A DNA stretch of 64,000 bases from assembly GCA_027487795.1 (NCBI GenBank), contig JAIYCX010000050.1, positions 28,628 to 92,627 of the forward strand. The letters are read 5' to 3'. The DNA is from Pseudomonadota bacterium. Lineage in GTDB: Bacteria; Bdellovibrionota_C; UBA2361; SZUA-149; DAOLCO01. A program made the translations under genes and the position numbers. The notes below the pieces were generated by a model. The model was not told the origin of the DNA, made no database searches, and saw nothing but the letters and a program-made list of their open reading frames with translations. This document shows positions 8,675 through 16,815 of the stretch, in pieces (the stretch's first letter is position 1; every line of letters begins with the position of its first letter).

Positions 8675-10171
8675 GTGGATCAAGAAAACAATACTAAAGC
8701 ACAAGAACTTTTAATACCTGAACTAGCAATGATCGAACTAGGAAATGGCGTATTTGATAAGCCAGGAGTTCTAGGAGATTTAATAACATCATACGCTACT
8801 GGCAGAGTTATTATTGCCTGTGAAAATCCAAACGACATAAGATTCGTAGAATCTATACTTATCAGACGTGGTCTAGAAATAAGAAGAGTCTCACCTATCA
8901 TCGATGAGGGTAGCATAAAATCAGTTGCTAGCTGGTTTGAGGGTAAAAATGAAGCAAATATAGTTTGTCACCTAACTGTTGCAGAAACAATCTGCAAACT
9001 AGTACCAACTCAAATGCTAGTTCTATACAACCCGACATGCACAGAAGGGCTTTCAGAAATCAACAAAGAAAAGAAGTCTTCTGGCACTAGCATGCCTATA
9101 GTAGCTCTTGTATCTCCTCAAGAACTTCCAGCTTTCCTAATAAGCTGCAAAAGCTATAATAAAGAATTCACTTCTTTTGAAGTTAAAAAACCATTAGTAA
9201 CAAAAAAGACCTTTGAACTTTTAAATACAAAACTTTCAAAAACAAAAATCTCTTCACAAATGCCAATCCAAGAGATTGCTGCTGCGATAAAAAATTCTGA
9301 GATTAGTTCATTACTTAGTGGCACTACCTTAGAGCAAAAAATCGGCACACCTGAAGAAATAATTTCAAAACTTCTTAGTTTCTTCGTTGAAAACAGCACT
9401 AGCAGTAATGCAGCTTCAATCGATGAAGATCTAGGACTAACAACTGTAAAGAACGAAAAATTCTCTGAATCAAATTCAGAAGACAGTAGAGAAAGTTCTC
9501 ACAGAAGAGATGATAAAAGAGAAGATAGAAGAGAAAGTGGCTCTAGAGATAGAGATTCTAGAGAAGACACCAGAGGTAACTCAGATAGAAGATCAAACTC
9601 TGAAAATAGACCAAGACAAGAGGACAGAAGACAAGATAATAGACAGGAAGATAGAAGCTCAGATAGAAGGGCAGCTAGATCTTCATACGACGAGCCTAAT
9701 CAAGAAAAGTACTCACAAACTGTTATTAGATACAGAACTTACTTCGGAGCTGGTGAACTAGACGAACTAAACGTTCCTAACCTAAGAGCTGTTCTATACG
9801 AATATCTTCCAGACTCAGCTAGAATCAACAGAGTACACATTAGAGATAATTACTCTTTTGTCGATATCGACTCATCAGACCTAGATCTTTTAATACAGTG
9901 CACTGAGAATATCCAAATCAGAGGAAGACTAATCAACACTGATATCGCTGAGATCTTAGGGCCAGTAGATGACGACAGAAACAACAGAAATAATAATAGA
10001 CGCGGCAGTGGTAACCGAAATGGCGGAAACAGGAACGGTGGTAACAGGAACGGGGGCAATCGAAACGGCGGTAATAGAAATTACAATAACGACCGAAGAG
10101 ACTCCAGAGGTTATAACCAAGGTAGAAACGGCAACCAAAGGAATAATAGAAGAGAGCAAAGCTCTTACTAA
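8675..10171 (+). CDS. Degenerate DEAD-box RecA2-like domain fused to a DbpA RNA-binding domain
   Basis: A 498-residue protein starting at GTG. Residues about 349-428 (RYRTYFGAGELDELNVPNL, then INRVHIRDNYSFVDID) match the DbpA/CsdA C-terminal RNA-binding domain, an RRM-like fold found at the end of DEAD-box helicases. Residues about 38-220 follow the order of a helicase RecA2 domain: RVIIACENPNDIRFVESIL, RRGLEIRRVS, then MLVLYNP, MPIVALVSPQELPAFL and KEFTSFEVKKP. The arginine-finger motif (HRxGRxxR) is missing and no RecA1 domain with Walker A or DEAD is present. Residues 270-340 are Arg/Asp/Glu-rich and 446-475 are GNRNG repeats. By inference it binds RNA (ribosome or degradosome scaffold) without helicase activity. 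It is the first gene of a plus-strand run, 23 bases before an aminotransferase gene. Confidence 0.7.
   Translation: MDQENNTKAQELLIPELAMIELGNGVFDKPGVLGDLITSYATGRVIIACENPNDIRFVESILIRRGLEIRRVSPIIDEGSIKSVASWFEGKNEANIVCHLTVAETICKLVPTQMLVLYNPTCTEGLSEINKEKKSSGTSMPIVALVSPQELPAFLISCKSYNKEFTSFEVKKPLVTKKTFELLNTKLSKTKISSQMPIQEIAAAIKNSEISSLLSGTTLEQKIGTPEEIISKLLSFFVENSTSSNAASIDEDLGLTTVKNEKFSESNSEDSRESSHRRDDKREDRRESGSRDRDSREDTRGNSDRRSNSENRPRQEDRRQDNRQEDRSSDRRAARSSYDEPNQEKYSQTVIRYRTYFGAGELDELNVPNLRAVLYEYLPDSARINRVHIRDNYSFVDIDSSDLDLLIQCTENIQIRGRLINTDIAEILGPVDDDRNNRNNNRRGSGNRNGGNRNGGNRNGGNRNGGNRNYNNDRRDSRGYNQGRNGNQRNNRREQSSY
10010..10081 (+). repeat. 15-bp tandem repeat coding GNRNG units
   Basis: Nearly five tandem 15-base units encode Gly-Asn-Arg-Asn-Gly at residues 446-469 of the DbpA-domain protein. 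The units differ at third positions (CGA/AGG/AGA for Arg, GGT/GGC/GGA/GGG for Gly), so the peptide is kept while codons drift. It forms an RGG-like, probably disordered RNA-binding tail. Tandem units of this type can change copy number by slippage. Confidence 0.8.
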
Positions 10172-10194
10172 AAGTACCTTAGAAATTTAACCTT

Positions 10195-11427
10195 GTGTCA
10201 GAACTGTTCCCATCCTTTAGGCAAGTACCAAAAACTGGCGTAATATACGTCATGAGCGAAGCTGCAAAGCTTGGCTTCAATGAGAACCGATCAGAATGGT
10301 CAAACCTTGGCCAAGGCGCTCCTGAAACAGGTCCACTAAAAGGTGGGCCTGCTAGATTAAAAAACATAAGCATATCAGACGATGCCTACGAATACGCCCC
10401 TGTAGGTGGACTGAGCGAGCTAAGAAAAGCAGTCGCTAAAATGTACAATGACCGTTACCGAGTAGGTAAAAAAAGTCAGTACACAGAAGAAAACGTAGCA
10501 ATTGGCTCAGGAGGAAGACTAGCCCTTACTAGAGTTGCCTCTACTCTAGGCGTATCGCACATAGGCCATTTCTTGCCAGACTACACAGCATACGAAGAGC
10601 TACTTGGAACATTTGGCACTTTTGTTCCCATTCCGATTTCCTTACCAATTAAAGAGAACTACAACTTCTCTGCTAATGACCTAGAAAAAGAAATCCTAAG
10701 CAAAGGACTTTCAGCTGTTTTAATTTCCAATCCAAGTAACCCAACAGGTAATGTAATACATGGTGAAGCACTAAAAAATTGGGTCTCCTTAAGTAGAGAA
10801 TTAGAATGCGCGACTATCTTTGATGAATTCTACAGTAATTATATTTACGACCTTGATAAAGTTTCTATTTCCGCAGCGGAATACGTTGAAGACGTAAATA
10901 AAGATCCAATTATTATACTAGACGGTCTTACTAAAAATTGGAGATACCCAGGCTTAAGAATTTCATGGACATTGGGGCCTAAAGAATTAATCGACGCTTG
11001 CATATCCGCAGGAAGTTTTCTAGACGGCGGGGCGAACCATCCTACTCAAGAAGCTGTCATTCCCCTTGTTTCAAAAGAAATCGCAGATCAAGAAGCTGCC
11101 GCCATAAAAAATGAATTTCTAGTTAAAAGAGAATATCTAGTTAAAGCCCTAGGAGATATGGGCATTATAGCGAATGCTCCAAAAGGAGCGTTTTACTGTT
11201 GGGGAGATTTATCTAATTTAAAAAATGGAAATTCTTCTGGAAAAAAGCTTTTTGAAAGAGCGGTTCAGAATAAAATAATTATAGTTCCTGGTGAATTTTT
11301 TGATATAAATCCAGGAAAGAGAAGACCAAAGAAAGCTGCACTTTTTGATAAGTATGCAAGATTTAGTTTTGGTCCTCCGATGAAAGAACTTGAACTAGGT
11401 GTTAAGCTACTAAGAGAGGTTCTATAA
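10195..11427 (+). CDS. PLP-dependent class I/II aminotransferase
   Basis: A 410-residue fold-type I aminotransferase starting at GTG. Visible motifs: a YAPVGGLSELRKAVAKMYN substrate segment, a glycine-rich GSGGRLALTR cofactor pocket, SNPSNPTGNVI with the conserved Asn, IFDEFYSNY with the cofactor Asp and Tyr, and GLTKNWRYPGLRISW, where Lys of TKNW is the Schiff-base lysine and the later Arg binds the carboxylate. It belongs to the aspartate/alanine aminotransferase superfamily; substrate unknown. It is translationally adjacent to the EVE gene (stop then ATG with no gap). Confidence 0.88.
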   Translation: MSELFPSFRQVPKTGVIYVMSEAAKLGFNENRSEWSNLGQGAPETGPLKGGPARLKNISISDDAYEYAPVGGLSELRKAVAKMYNDRYRVGKKSQYTEENVAIGSGGRLALTRVASTLGVSHIGHFLPDYTAYEELLGTFGTFVPIPISLPIKENYNFSANDLEKEILSKGLSAVLISNPSNPTGNVIHGEALKNWVSLSRELECATIFDEFYSNYIYDLDKVSISAAEYVEDVNKDPIIILDGLTKNWRYPGLRISWTLGPKELIDACISAGSFLDGGANHPTQEAVIPLVSKEIADQEAAAIKNEFLVKREYLVKALGDMGIIANAPKGAFYCWGDLSNLKNGNSSGKKLFERAVQNKIIIVPGEFFDINPGKRRPKKAALFDKYARFSFGPPMKELELGVKLLREVL

Positions 11428-11880
11428 ATGACCATAAACTACTGGCTAGTAAAAACAGAAGAAGATGTTTATCCAATCGATAAATTAAAGAGCGACAAAG
11501 AAACTCTTTGGGACGGGGTAAGAAATTATCAAGCTAGAAATTACTTAAAGCAAATGAAGAAAGGTGATATTGTTTTTATATATCACTCAAACTGTAAAGA
11601 ACCAGGAATAGTCGGACTTGGTGAAATAAGTAAAGAAGCAATCCCTGACCCATTACAATTTGTGGCATCTAGTGATTACTACGATCCAAAATCCACAAAA
11701 GAAAGTCCGAGATGGTTCAGCCCTACTATTAAATATAAAAAAACAATTCCCAATATTTCCTTGGAAACTCTGAGACAGTATTCTTGGATGAAAGACTCAC
11801 CTCTGACAAGAACCGGAAATAGACTAAGCGTCCTCTCTCTAACAGAGCGCCAAGGCCTTGAAATTATTAAGTCTTCTTAA
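11428..11880 (+). CDS. EVE (PUA-fold) domain protein
   Basis: A 150-residue single-domain EVE protein, similar in layout to thymocyte nuclear protein 1 and bacterial YcaQ-neighbour EVE proteins. Typical features: NYWLVKTEEDVYPID at the start, LWDGVRNYQARNYLKQMKKGD, IVFIYHSNCKEPGIVGLGEI, and SPRWFSPTIKYKK. EVE domains bind modified bases in DNA or RNA through an aromatic cage. Small stand-alone members are widespread and often of unknown role. The ATG follows the aminotransferase stop directly, so the two are co-translated or at least co-transcribed. Confidence 0.9.
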   Translation: MTINYWLVKTEEDVYPIDKLKSDKETLWDGVRNYQARNYLKQMKKGDIVFIYHSNCKEPGIVGLGEISKEAIPDPLQFVASSDYYDPKSTKESPRWFSPTIKYKKTIPNISLETLRQYSWMKDSPLTRTGNRLSVLSLTERQGLEIIKSS

Positions 11881-11988
11881 TTTTCTGCTCGATTTCACTT
11901 TAAAAGTTTATTTTTACCTCAAACTGTTCTATATCAAACAAGCTTAAATTTGCAGAGTAAACTGCGGCATAAAACATAAGGATAATTC

Positions 11989-12615
11989 ATGAGCGTAAGT
12001 AGAATAACTCATAAATATATTAGAGAACATCCAAGCGTCCAAGACTGCTTAGAAAGAGGTCTAATAAACTACTCCGCTTTAGCCAGAGAAATTTGCAAAA
12101 CTACTGATAGCGAATCCTTTGATGCAGTTCTAGTTGCATGCAGAAGATATTACCAGAAAAAAAAGTCTCACGTTTCTAGAGAGCAAAAAATTATTGCTCT
12201 AATGAAGAAATCAAAAGTTAGAGTTAGAAATAAAATTGCAGTAGCGACAATCGAAAAAGGCAAAGGCTTAGATAAGGCGCTCGAGATTCAAAACTTTGTA
12301 AAAAAAGAAAAAGGTGACTTTAATCTAATCGAAGGTGAAGATGTTATCACCATGATTACAAATGTGGAGTATATCCCGATCATTAAAAAAACCTTTGGCA
12401 TGGGAATTATTAAAACCAGCACAGGCCTAGCTCAAATCACATTAGTATTTGGTGACAACTTAGAAATGACTCCCGGGGTACTATCTTTTATTTATAGAAT
12501 GTTCTCAGAATACGATGTGAATATTAGAGAAGAGATGAGTTGCTGGAAGGACGTGATGGTCGTAGTCGATGAAAAAGACGTGGCTAAAGTTATGCAAATG
12601 CTTAGCTTTGATTAG
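11989..12615 (+). CDS. ACT-domain protein, function unknown
   Basis: A 208-residue protein. The N-terminal third (SRITHKYIREHPSVQDCLERGLINYSALAREIC) looks like a small helical domain that may bind nucleic acid. The C-terminal part (about 130-205: ITLVFGDNLEMTPGVLSFIYRMFSEYDVNIREEMSCWKDVMVVVDEKD) has the beta-alpha-beta pattern of an ACT regulatory domain, which binds amino acids. Similar two-part proteins occur as hypothetical genes in archaea and some bacteria. A 108-base gap separates it from the EVE gene; lpxK follows after 22 bases. Confidence 0.65.
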   Translation: MSVSRITHKYIREHPSVQDCLERGLINYSALAREICKTTDSESFDAVLVACRRYYQKKKSHVSREQKIIALMKKSKVRVRNKIAVATIEKGKGLDKALEIQNFVKKEKGDFNLIEGEDVITMITNVEYIPIIKKTFGMGIIKTSTGLAQITLVFGDNLEMTPGVLSFIYRMFSEYDVNIREEMSCWKDVMVVVDEKDVAKVMQMLSFD

Positions 12616-12637
12616 TCATTAGAAACGTATTCCATAC

Positions 12638-13693
12638 TTGAATATCAAAACTACATTGCTATTAATACCAAGCCTTATTTGGCTTGGTATTACGACTACT
12701 AGGCATAAATTAAGCCTAATTTTCGATAGTTCAAGGTACCGTAGTAGCGTCCCTGTAATCTGCGTTGGAAATTGCTCCGCTGGTGGAAATGGAAAAACTC
12801 CTACTTGTATCTTTCTTGCTAATTACCTTGCTGAAAACAAAAAAAAAGTTGGACTAATCTTAAGAGGATATAAAGGATCCCTAAGTTCAAATATTCCACT
12901 TGTAGTTACAGATCAACATACAGTTCTAGAAATAGGTGACGAAGCTAGAATGTATAAAAAGTTTCTTAAAGACAATACAGAAATTGTCATTTGCAAATCT
13001 AGGACATCTGGCATTAAAAAACTAGAAGAACTAGGTGTTGATATCATAATAATGGATGACGGCTTACAGCATCTCAAAGTAAAACCAACTCTATCTTTTT
13101 GTTTGGTAGATATTAGCGAATCAAATGCCTACTGCAAACCACTACTAACACAAATAATCCCAAACGGCAGATTAAGAGAAGATCCAGCTTTATCATTTAA
13201 TCGAGCTGATTATATTATTTTTATCTCCAGAGAAAAAATTGAAGAAAATTCACTAGATAAAATTCAGCAAATAATTACACAATACAATATTAATAAATAT
13301 TGCATCTTAGAAATAATAGGCTCACAGATTGTTGATAGCCTAACCTTCAATCAAATCCCTAAAAAACCTGCGCTAGCTTCACTATTTACTACAATTGCTA
13401 AGCCAGGCGATTTAATCAAAACAATAAAAAACCTCGGTATTCAGATAGTTGAAACTAAAATATATAACGACCACCAGCAAATCAGCTGGGAAGAATGGGA
13501 AAAATCAATAAAAACCTTAAAAAAACCAATCCTATGCACATCAAAGGATTATGTTAAAATCATAGACTTCCCTAGAGAAGAAGGGGAAATTCTGATAGTC
13601 TTACAAGAAGTAAAAGAAGCGGCCAGTATTAATAATACAGATCTAAATAGTACGAGCATACTGGAGCCAATAAATAATTTAATAGGTATTTGA
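12638..13693 (+). CDS. lpxK: Tetraacyldisaccharide 4'-kinase (lipid A)
   Basis: Phosphorylates the 4' position of the lipid A disaccharide at the inner membrane. The 351-residue chain begins at TTG. A hydrophobic anchor (TTLLLIPSLIWLGITTT) precedes the P-loop SAGGNGKT (residues 47-54). DDGLQHLKV, a family signature with a catalytic Asp, sits near residue 140. RLREDPALSFNRADYIIF matches the conserved GxLREP stretch, with Asp in place of the usual Glu. The start is placed by the membrane segment that LpxK enzymes carry just before the P-loop. Its stop overlaps the region of the hldD start, so the genes form one LPS transcript. Confidence 0.9.
   Translation: MNIKTTLLLIPSLIWLGITTTRHKLSLIFDSSRYRSSVPVICVGNCSAGGNGKTPTCIFLANYLAENKKKVGLILRGYKGSLSSNIPLVVTDQHTVLEIGDEARMYKKFLKDNTEIVICKSRTSGIKKLEELGVDIIIMDDGLQHLKVKPTLSFCLVDISESNAYCKPLLTQIIPNGRLREDPALSFNRADYIIFISREKIEENSLDKIQQIITQYNINKYCILEIIGSQIVDSLTFNQIPKKPALASLFTTIAKPGDLIKTIKNLGIQIVETKIYNDHQQISWEEWEKSIKTLKKPILCTSKDYVKIIDFPREEGEILIVLQEVKEAASINNTDLNSTSILEPINNLIGI
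12664..12691 (+). promoter_or_regulatory. Perfect 11-bp hairpin inside the 5' end of lpxK
   Basis: AATACCAAGCC (12664-12674) and GGCTTGGTATT (12681-12691) are exact complements around a six-base loop TTATTT. The hairpin starts nine codons after the TTG start of lpxK. It encodes the IPSLIWLGI part of the membrane anchor. A stem this stable near a start codon could slow translation initiation, but no T-run follows, so it is not a terminator. Confidence 0.5.
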
Positions 13694-13695
13694 AT

Positions 13696-14664
13696 ATGAT
13701 CATTCTGACAGGCGGAGCTGGTTTCATTGGAAGTGTAATTCTTTCAGCGCTTAACAAACTGGGCAAAACTGATATTTGGGTAGTAGACTCACTTGGCAAT
13801 AATGAAAAGTGGAAAAACCTAAGACAAAAAAACTATAATAACTTCTCTCACAAAAATGACTTCCTTCCAGAACTAGAATCTCTAGGTAAAAAAAAGATAG
13901 AAGCGATAATTCATATGGGAGCATGCTCTTCCACTACTGAAACAAATGCTGATTATGTCATGAGAAATAACTTTTTATTCTCAAAACACCTATTTGATTT
14001 TTCAGTAAGCAGGGATATTCCTTTTATTTATGCCTCAAGTGCAGCAACTTACGGTGATGGAAATCAAGGATTCTCTGATAATGTATTAGAGCTAGATAAA
14101 CTTCTTCCATTAAATATCTATGGCTACTCCAAGCATTTATTTGATCAATATGTAAACTCTACTAGACATTCAAATCAGGTTGTCGGCCTTAAATTTTTCA
14201 ATGTTTATGGCCCAAATGAGTACCATAAAGGCTCAATGAAAAGCGTAATCTACAACTCTTATTATCAAATACTGAAAGAGAAGCAGGTAAGACTTTTTAA
14301 AAGTGATAGAGAAGACTACGGACACGGAGAGCAAAAAAGAGATTTTATCTATGTAAAAGATATTTCCAAAGTAATTATTTGGCTTCTAAACAACCCTCAA
14401 GTATCAGGCCTATATAATCTAGGAACAGGGCAAGCAAGAACCTGGAAAGACCTAGCTAATGCTGTATTTGCTGCAATGAATATTCCATCAAATATAGAGT
14501 TCATAGAACTTCCAGATAACTTAAAAGGCAAGTATCAATACTTCACAGAAGCCGATATGCAAAAACTAAGAGCTAGTGGATACGATCAAGAATTCACATC
14601 TCTTGAAGATGGCGCTAAGGACTATGTTAATAACTATCTTGAGAAATCAGATCTGGGGGCATAA
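13696..14664 (+). CDS. hldD: ADP-L-glycero-D-manno-heptose-6-epimerase
   Basis: Inverts C6 of ADP-heptose for the LPS inner core. It is a short-chain dehydrogenase-type protein. The N-terminal NADP-binding motif is ILTGGAGFIG, followed by VVDSLGNNEKWKNL. MGACSSTTETNADYVMRNNF is a near-diagnostic HldD stretch, and YGYSKHLFDQYV holds the catalytic Tyr and Lys. The C-terminal half carries FFNVYGPNEYHKGSMKSV and GTGQARTWKDL. I chose ATG 13696 (MIILTGGAGFIG) over the TTG two codons upstream because it places the dinucleotide fold at the usual distance. It lies between lpxK and acs, with a one-base overlap to acs. Confidence 0.94.
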   Translation: MIILTGGAGFIGSVILSALNKLGKTDIWVVDSLGNNEKWKNLRQKNYNNFSHKNDFLPELESLGKKKIEAIIHMGACSSTTETNADYVMRNNFLFSKHLFDFSVSRDIPFIYASSAATYGDGNQGFSDNVLELDKLLPLNIYGYSKHLFDQYVNSTRHSNQVVGLKFFNVYGPNEYHKGSMKSVIYNSYYQILKEKQVRLFKSDREDYGHGEQKRDFIYVKDISKVIIWLLNNPQVSGLYNLGTGQARTWKDLANAVFAAMNIPSNIEFIELPDNLKGKYQYFTEADMQKLRASGYDQEFTSLEDGAKDYVNNYLEKSDLGA

Positions 14665-16682
14665 TGCTATCTCTTTTAAAGGAAAAACGAGTATTTGAAC
14701 CAAGCAGTGAATTCAAAGAAAACTCGAACACAAAAGAGTATGTCGAAACTTATAAAAAATCTATCGAAGATCCAGAAGCATTCTGGGCTTCACAAAGTGA
14801 AAAATATCTTATCTGGGATAAGCAGTGGGATACCGTACTAACTCACGATTGGTCTTCAATTGGGGATAAAGAAGGCCCATACGTAAGTTTTTTTAATGGT
14901 GGAACCTTAAATGTTTCACATAATTGTCTTGATCGACACTTAAACACTGCAACCAAAGATAAAACAGCAATTATCTGGCGCGGGGAAACGAAAGGCGAAA
15001 AAAAAGAAATCACCTACCAAGAACTTCATAAAGAAGTTTGTAAAGCAGCAGATGCATTAACAGAACTTGGCATTACAGCAGGAGACAGAGTAACTCTATT
15101 CATGCCGATGATTCCAGAGCTTACTATCTCCATGTTAGCATGCGCAAGAATTGGAGCAATTCATTCCGTTGTATTTTCTGCCTTCAGTAGCGAAGCCCTA
15201 GCGAGTAGAATAGAAGACTGCAAGTCTTCTTTAATCATCACTTCAGATGTTAGTTTTCATTCGGGCAGAACTTTAAATATAAAAGAAAAAGTAGATACTG
15301 CACTATCTTCAACTGCTCACGACTGTAGCAGTGTTAAAAAAGTTATAATACTAAAAAGAACAGGACAAGACTTAAAACTAACTGAAGGTAGAGATATACT
15401 CTGGTCTGAACTAATAACAAATAGATCAATCGATACCAATAAAACAGTTAATTCATTCCCCGCCGAGCAACCACTTTTTATTCTCTATACTAGCGGCAGC
15501 ACTGGAAAACCAAAAGGAGTAATGCACACCTCCGCAGGCTATCTTCTTTATGCTGCGATGACTAGTCAAATAGTATTTGATTTTAAAGATAAAGATATTT
15601 ATTGGTGCACTGCTGATATTGGATGGATCACAGGTCATAGCTACGTAGTTTACGGACCACTACTAAACGGTGTCACAACTGTTATGTTTGAAGGGAATCC
15701 CACTTATCCAGACGGTAGTAAATGCTGGGAAATTATTGAAGATCTAAAAGTTAATACTTTCTACACTGCCCCTACTCTAATACGCTCACTAATGAAACTA
15801 GGTGAAGAGATCCCTAATAAATACGATCTAAGCTCACTAAGATTACTTGGCTCAGTAGGTGAACCAATAAACCCTGAAGCGTGGATGTGGTATTATGAAG
15901 TAATCGGTAAAACCAAATGCCCCGTAGTAGATACTTGGTGGCAGACCGAAACCGGTGGAATAATGATCACAACAATACCTGGAGTTCATGCTACAAAACC
16001 AGGTTCGGCAGGACTGCCGATGTTTGGAATTTCTCCAAAGATACTGGATAAAGATGGTCACGAAGTTGGTATAGATGAAGGAGGTTCACTAGTAATAGAT
16101 AAACCTTGGCCAGGAATGATCAGAGGGGTCTACGGTGATTTAAAAAACGAACTTATTAAAAATGTTTACTTTAGCGCTTATAGTGGGAAATATTTTAGCT
16201 CAGACGGAGCAAGAAAAGATAGCGATGCTTACTACTGGCTACTCGGAAGAATAGATGATGTGATAAATGTTTCTGCGCATAGACTTTCTACTGCAGAAAT
16301 TGAAAGCGCCTTAGTTAGTCACCCATCTGTGGCAGAGGCCGCAGTTGTTGGAGTTCCGCATGATGTAAAAGGACAAGGCATTTATTGTTTTGTTACTCTT
16401 AAAAATGGAGTGAAACATAGAGAGACTGATGGAGCTGCTGGAAGTAAAGAAATAGCAGCTGAGTTAATACTACAAATCAGAACTGAAATAGGACCGATAG
16501 CAGCTCCCGAAGCTATCCATTTTGCAAGCGGTTTACCTAAAACTAGATCAGGTAAAATAATGCGTAGAATATTAAGAAAAATCGCAGAAGGTGATACCTC
16601 CTCACTTGGAGATACTTCAACTCTTGCAGATGAAAGCATTATAGAGGAACTACTAGGATCCTCACCATATAGAAATAAATAA
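14664..16682 (+). CDS. acs: Acetyl-CoA synthetase
   Basis: Makes acetyl-CoA from acetate, ATP and CoA through an acetyl-AMP intermediate. At 672 residues it has the usual ACS length. Motifs include LYTSGSTGKPKGVMHTSAG (AMP-binding), DIGWITGHSYVVYGPL, DTWWQTETGG, and KTRSGKIMRRILRKIAEGD, where the Lys of SGK is the catalytic and acetylation-regulated lysine. The ATG overlaps the hldD stop (TAATG), so the gene is coupled to an LPS operon, an unusual partner for acs. No protein deacetylase or acetyltransferase gene is visible nearby. Confidence 0.96.
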   Translation: MLSLLKEKRVFEPSSEFKENSNTKEYVETYKKSIEDPEAFWASQSEKYLIWDKQWDTVLTHDWSSIGDKEGPYVSFFNGGTLNVSHNCLDRHLNTATKDKTAIIWRGETKGEKKEITYQELHKEVCKAADALTELGITAGDRVTLFMPMIPELTISMLACARIGAIHSVVFSAFSSEALASRIEDCKSSLIITSDVSFHSGRTLNIKEKVDTALSSTAHDCSSVKKVIILKRTGQDLKLTEGRDILWSELITNRSIDTNKTVNSFPAEQPLFILYTSGSTGKPKGVMHTSAGYLLYAAMTSQIVFDFKDKDIYWCTADIGWITGHSYVVYGPLLNGVTTVMFEGNPTYPDGSKCWEIIEDLKVNTFYTAPTLIRSLMKLGEEIPNKYDLSSLRLLGSVGEPINPEAWMWYYEVIGKTKCPVVDTWWQTETGGIMITTIPGVHATKPGSAGLPMFGISPKILDKDGHEVGIDEGGSLVIDKPWPGMIRGVYGDLKNELIKNVYFSAYSGKYFSSDGARKDSDAYYWLLGRIDDVINVSAHRLSTAEIESALVSHPSVAEAAVVGVPHDVKGQGIYCFVTLKNGVKHRETDGAAGSKEIAAELILQIRTEIGPIAAPEAIHFASGLPKTRSGKIMRRILRKIAEGDTSSLGDTSTLADESIIEELLGSSPYRNK

Positions 16683-16815
16683 CAATAATATGGACTTAGC
16701 CAATTAAGCCGAGCCTCGCAATAGTTTATTATTTTTCTAGTTAAAGATTAATCAAGAAAGTTTCGTTACTCCATACAGATCAAGTTCCCGTTATTAAAAT
16801 AATATTAGGGAAAAT

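Noticed and set aside
9850..10159. Antisense and alternative frames across the GNRNG repeat region
   Set aside because: They are low-complexity mirror frames of the repeat (Pro/Phe/Leu or Val/Ser/Ile-rich) without domains or ribosome sites.
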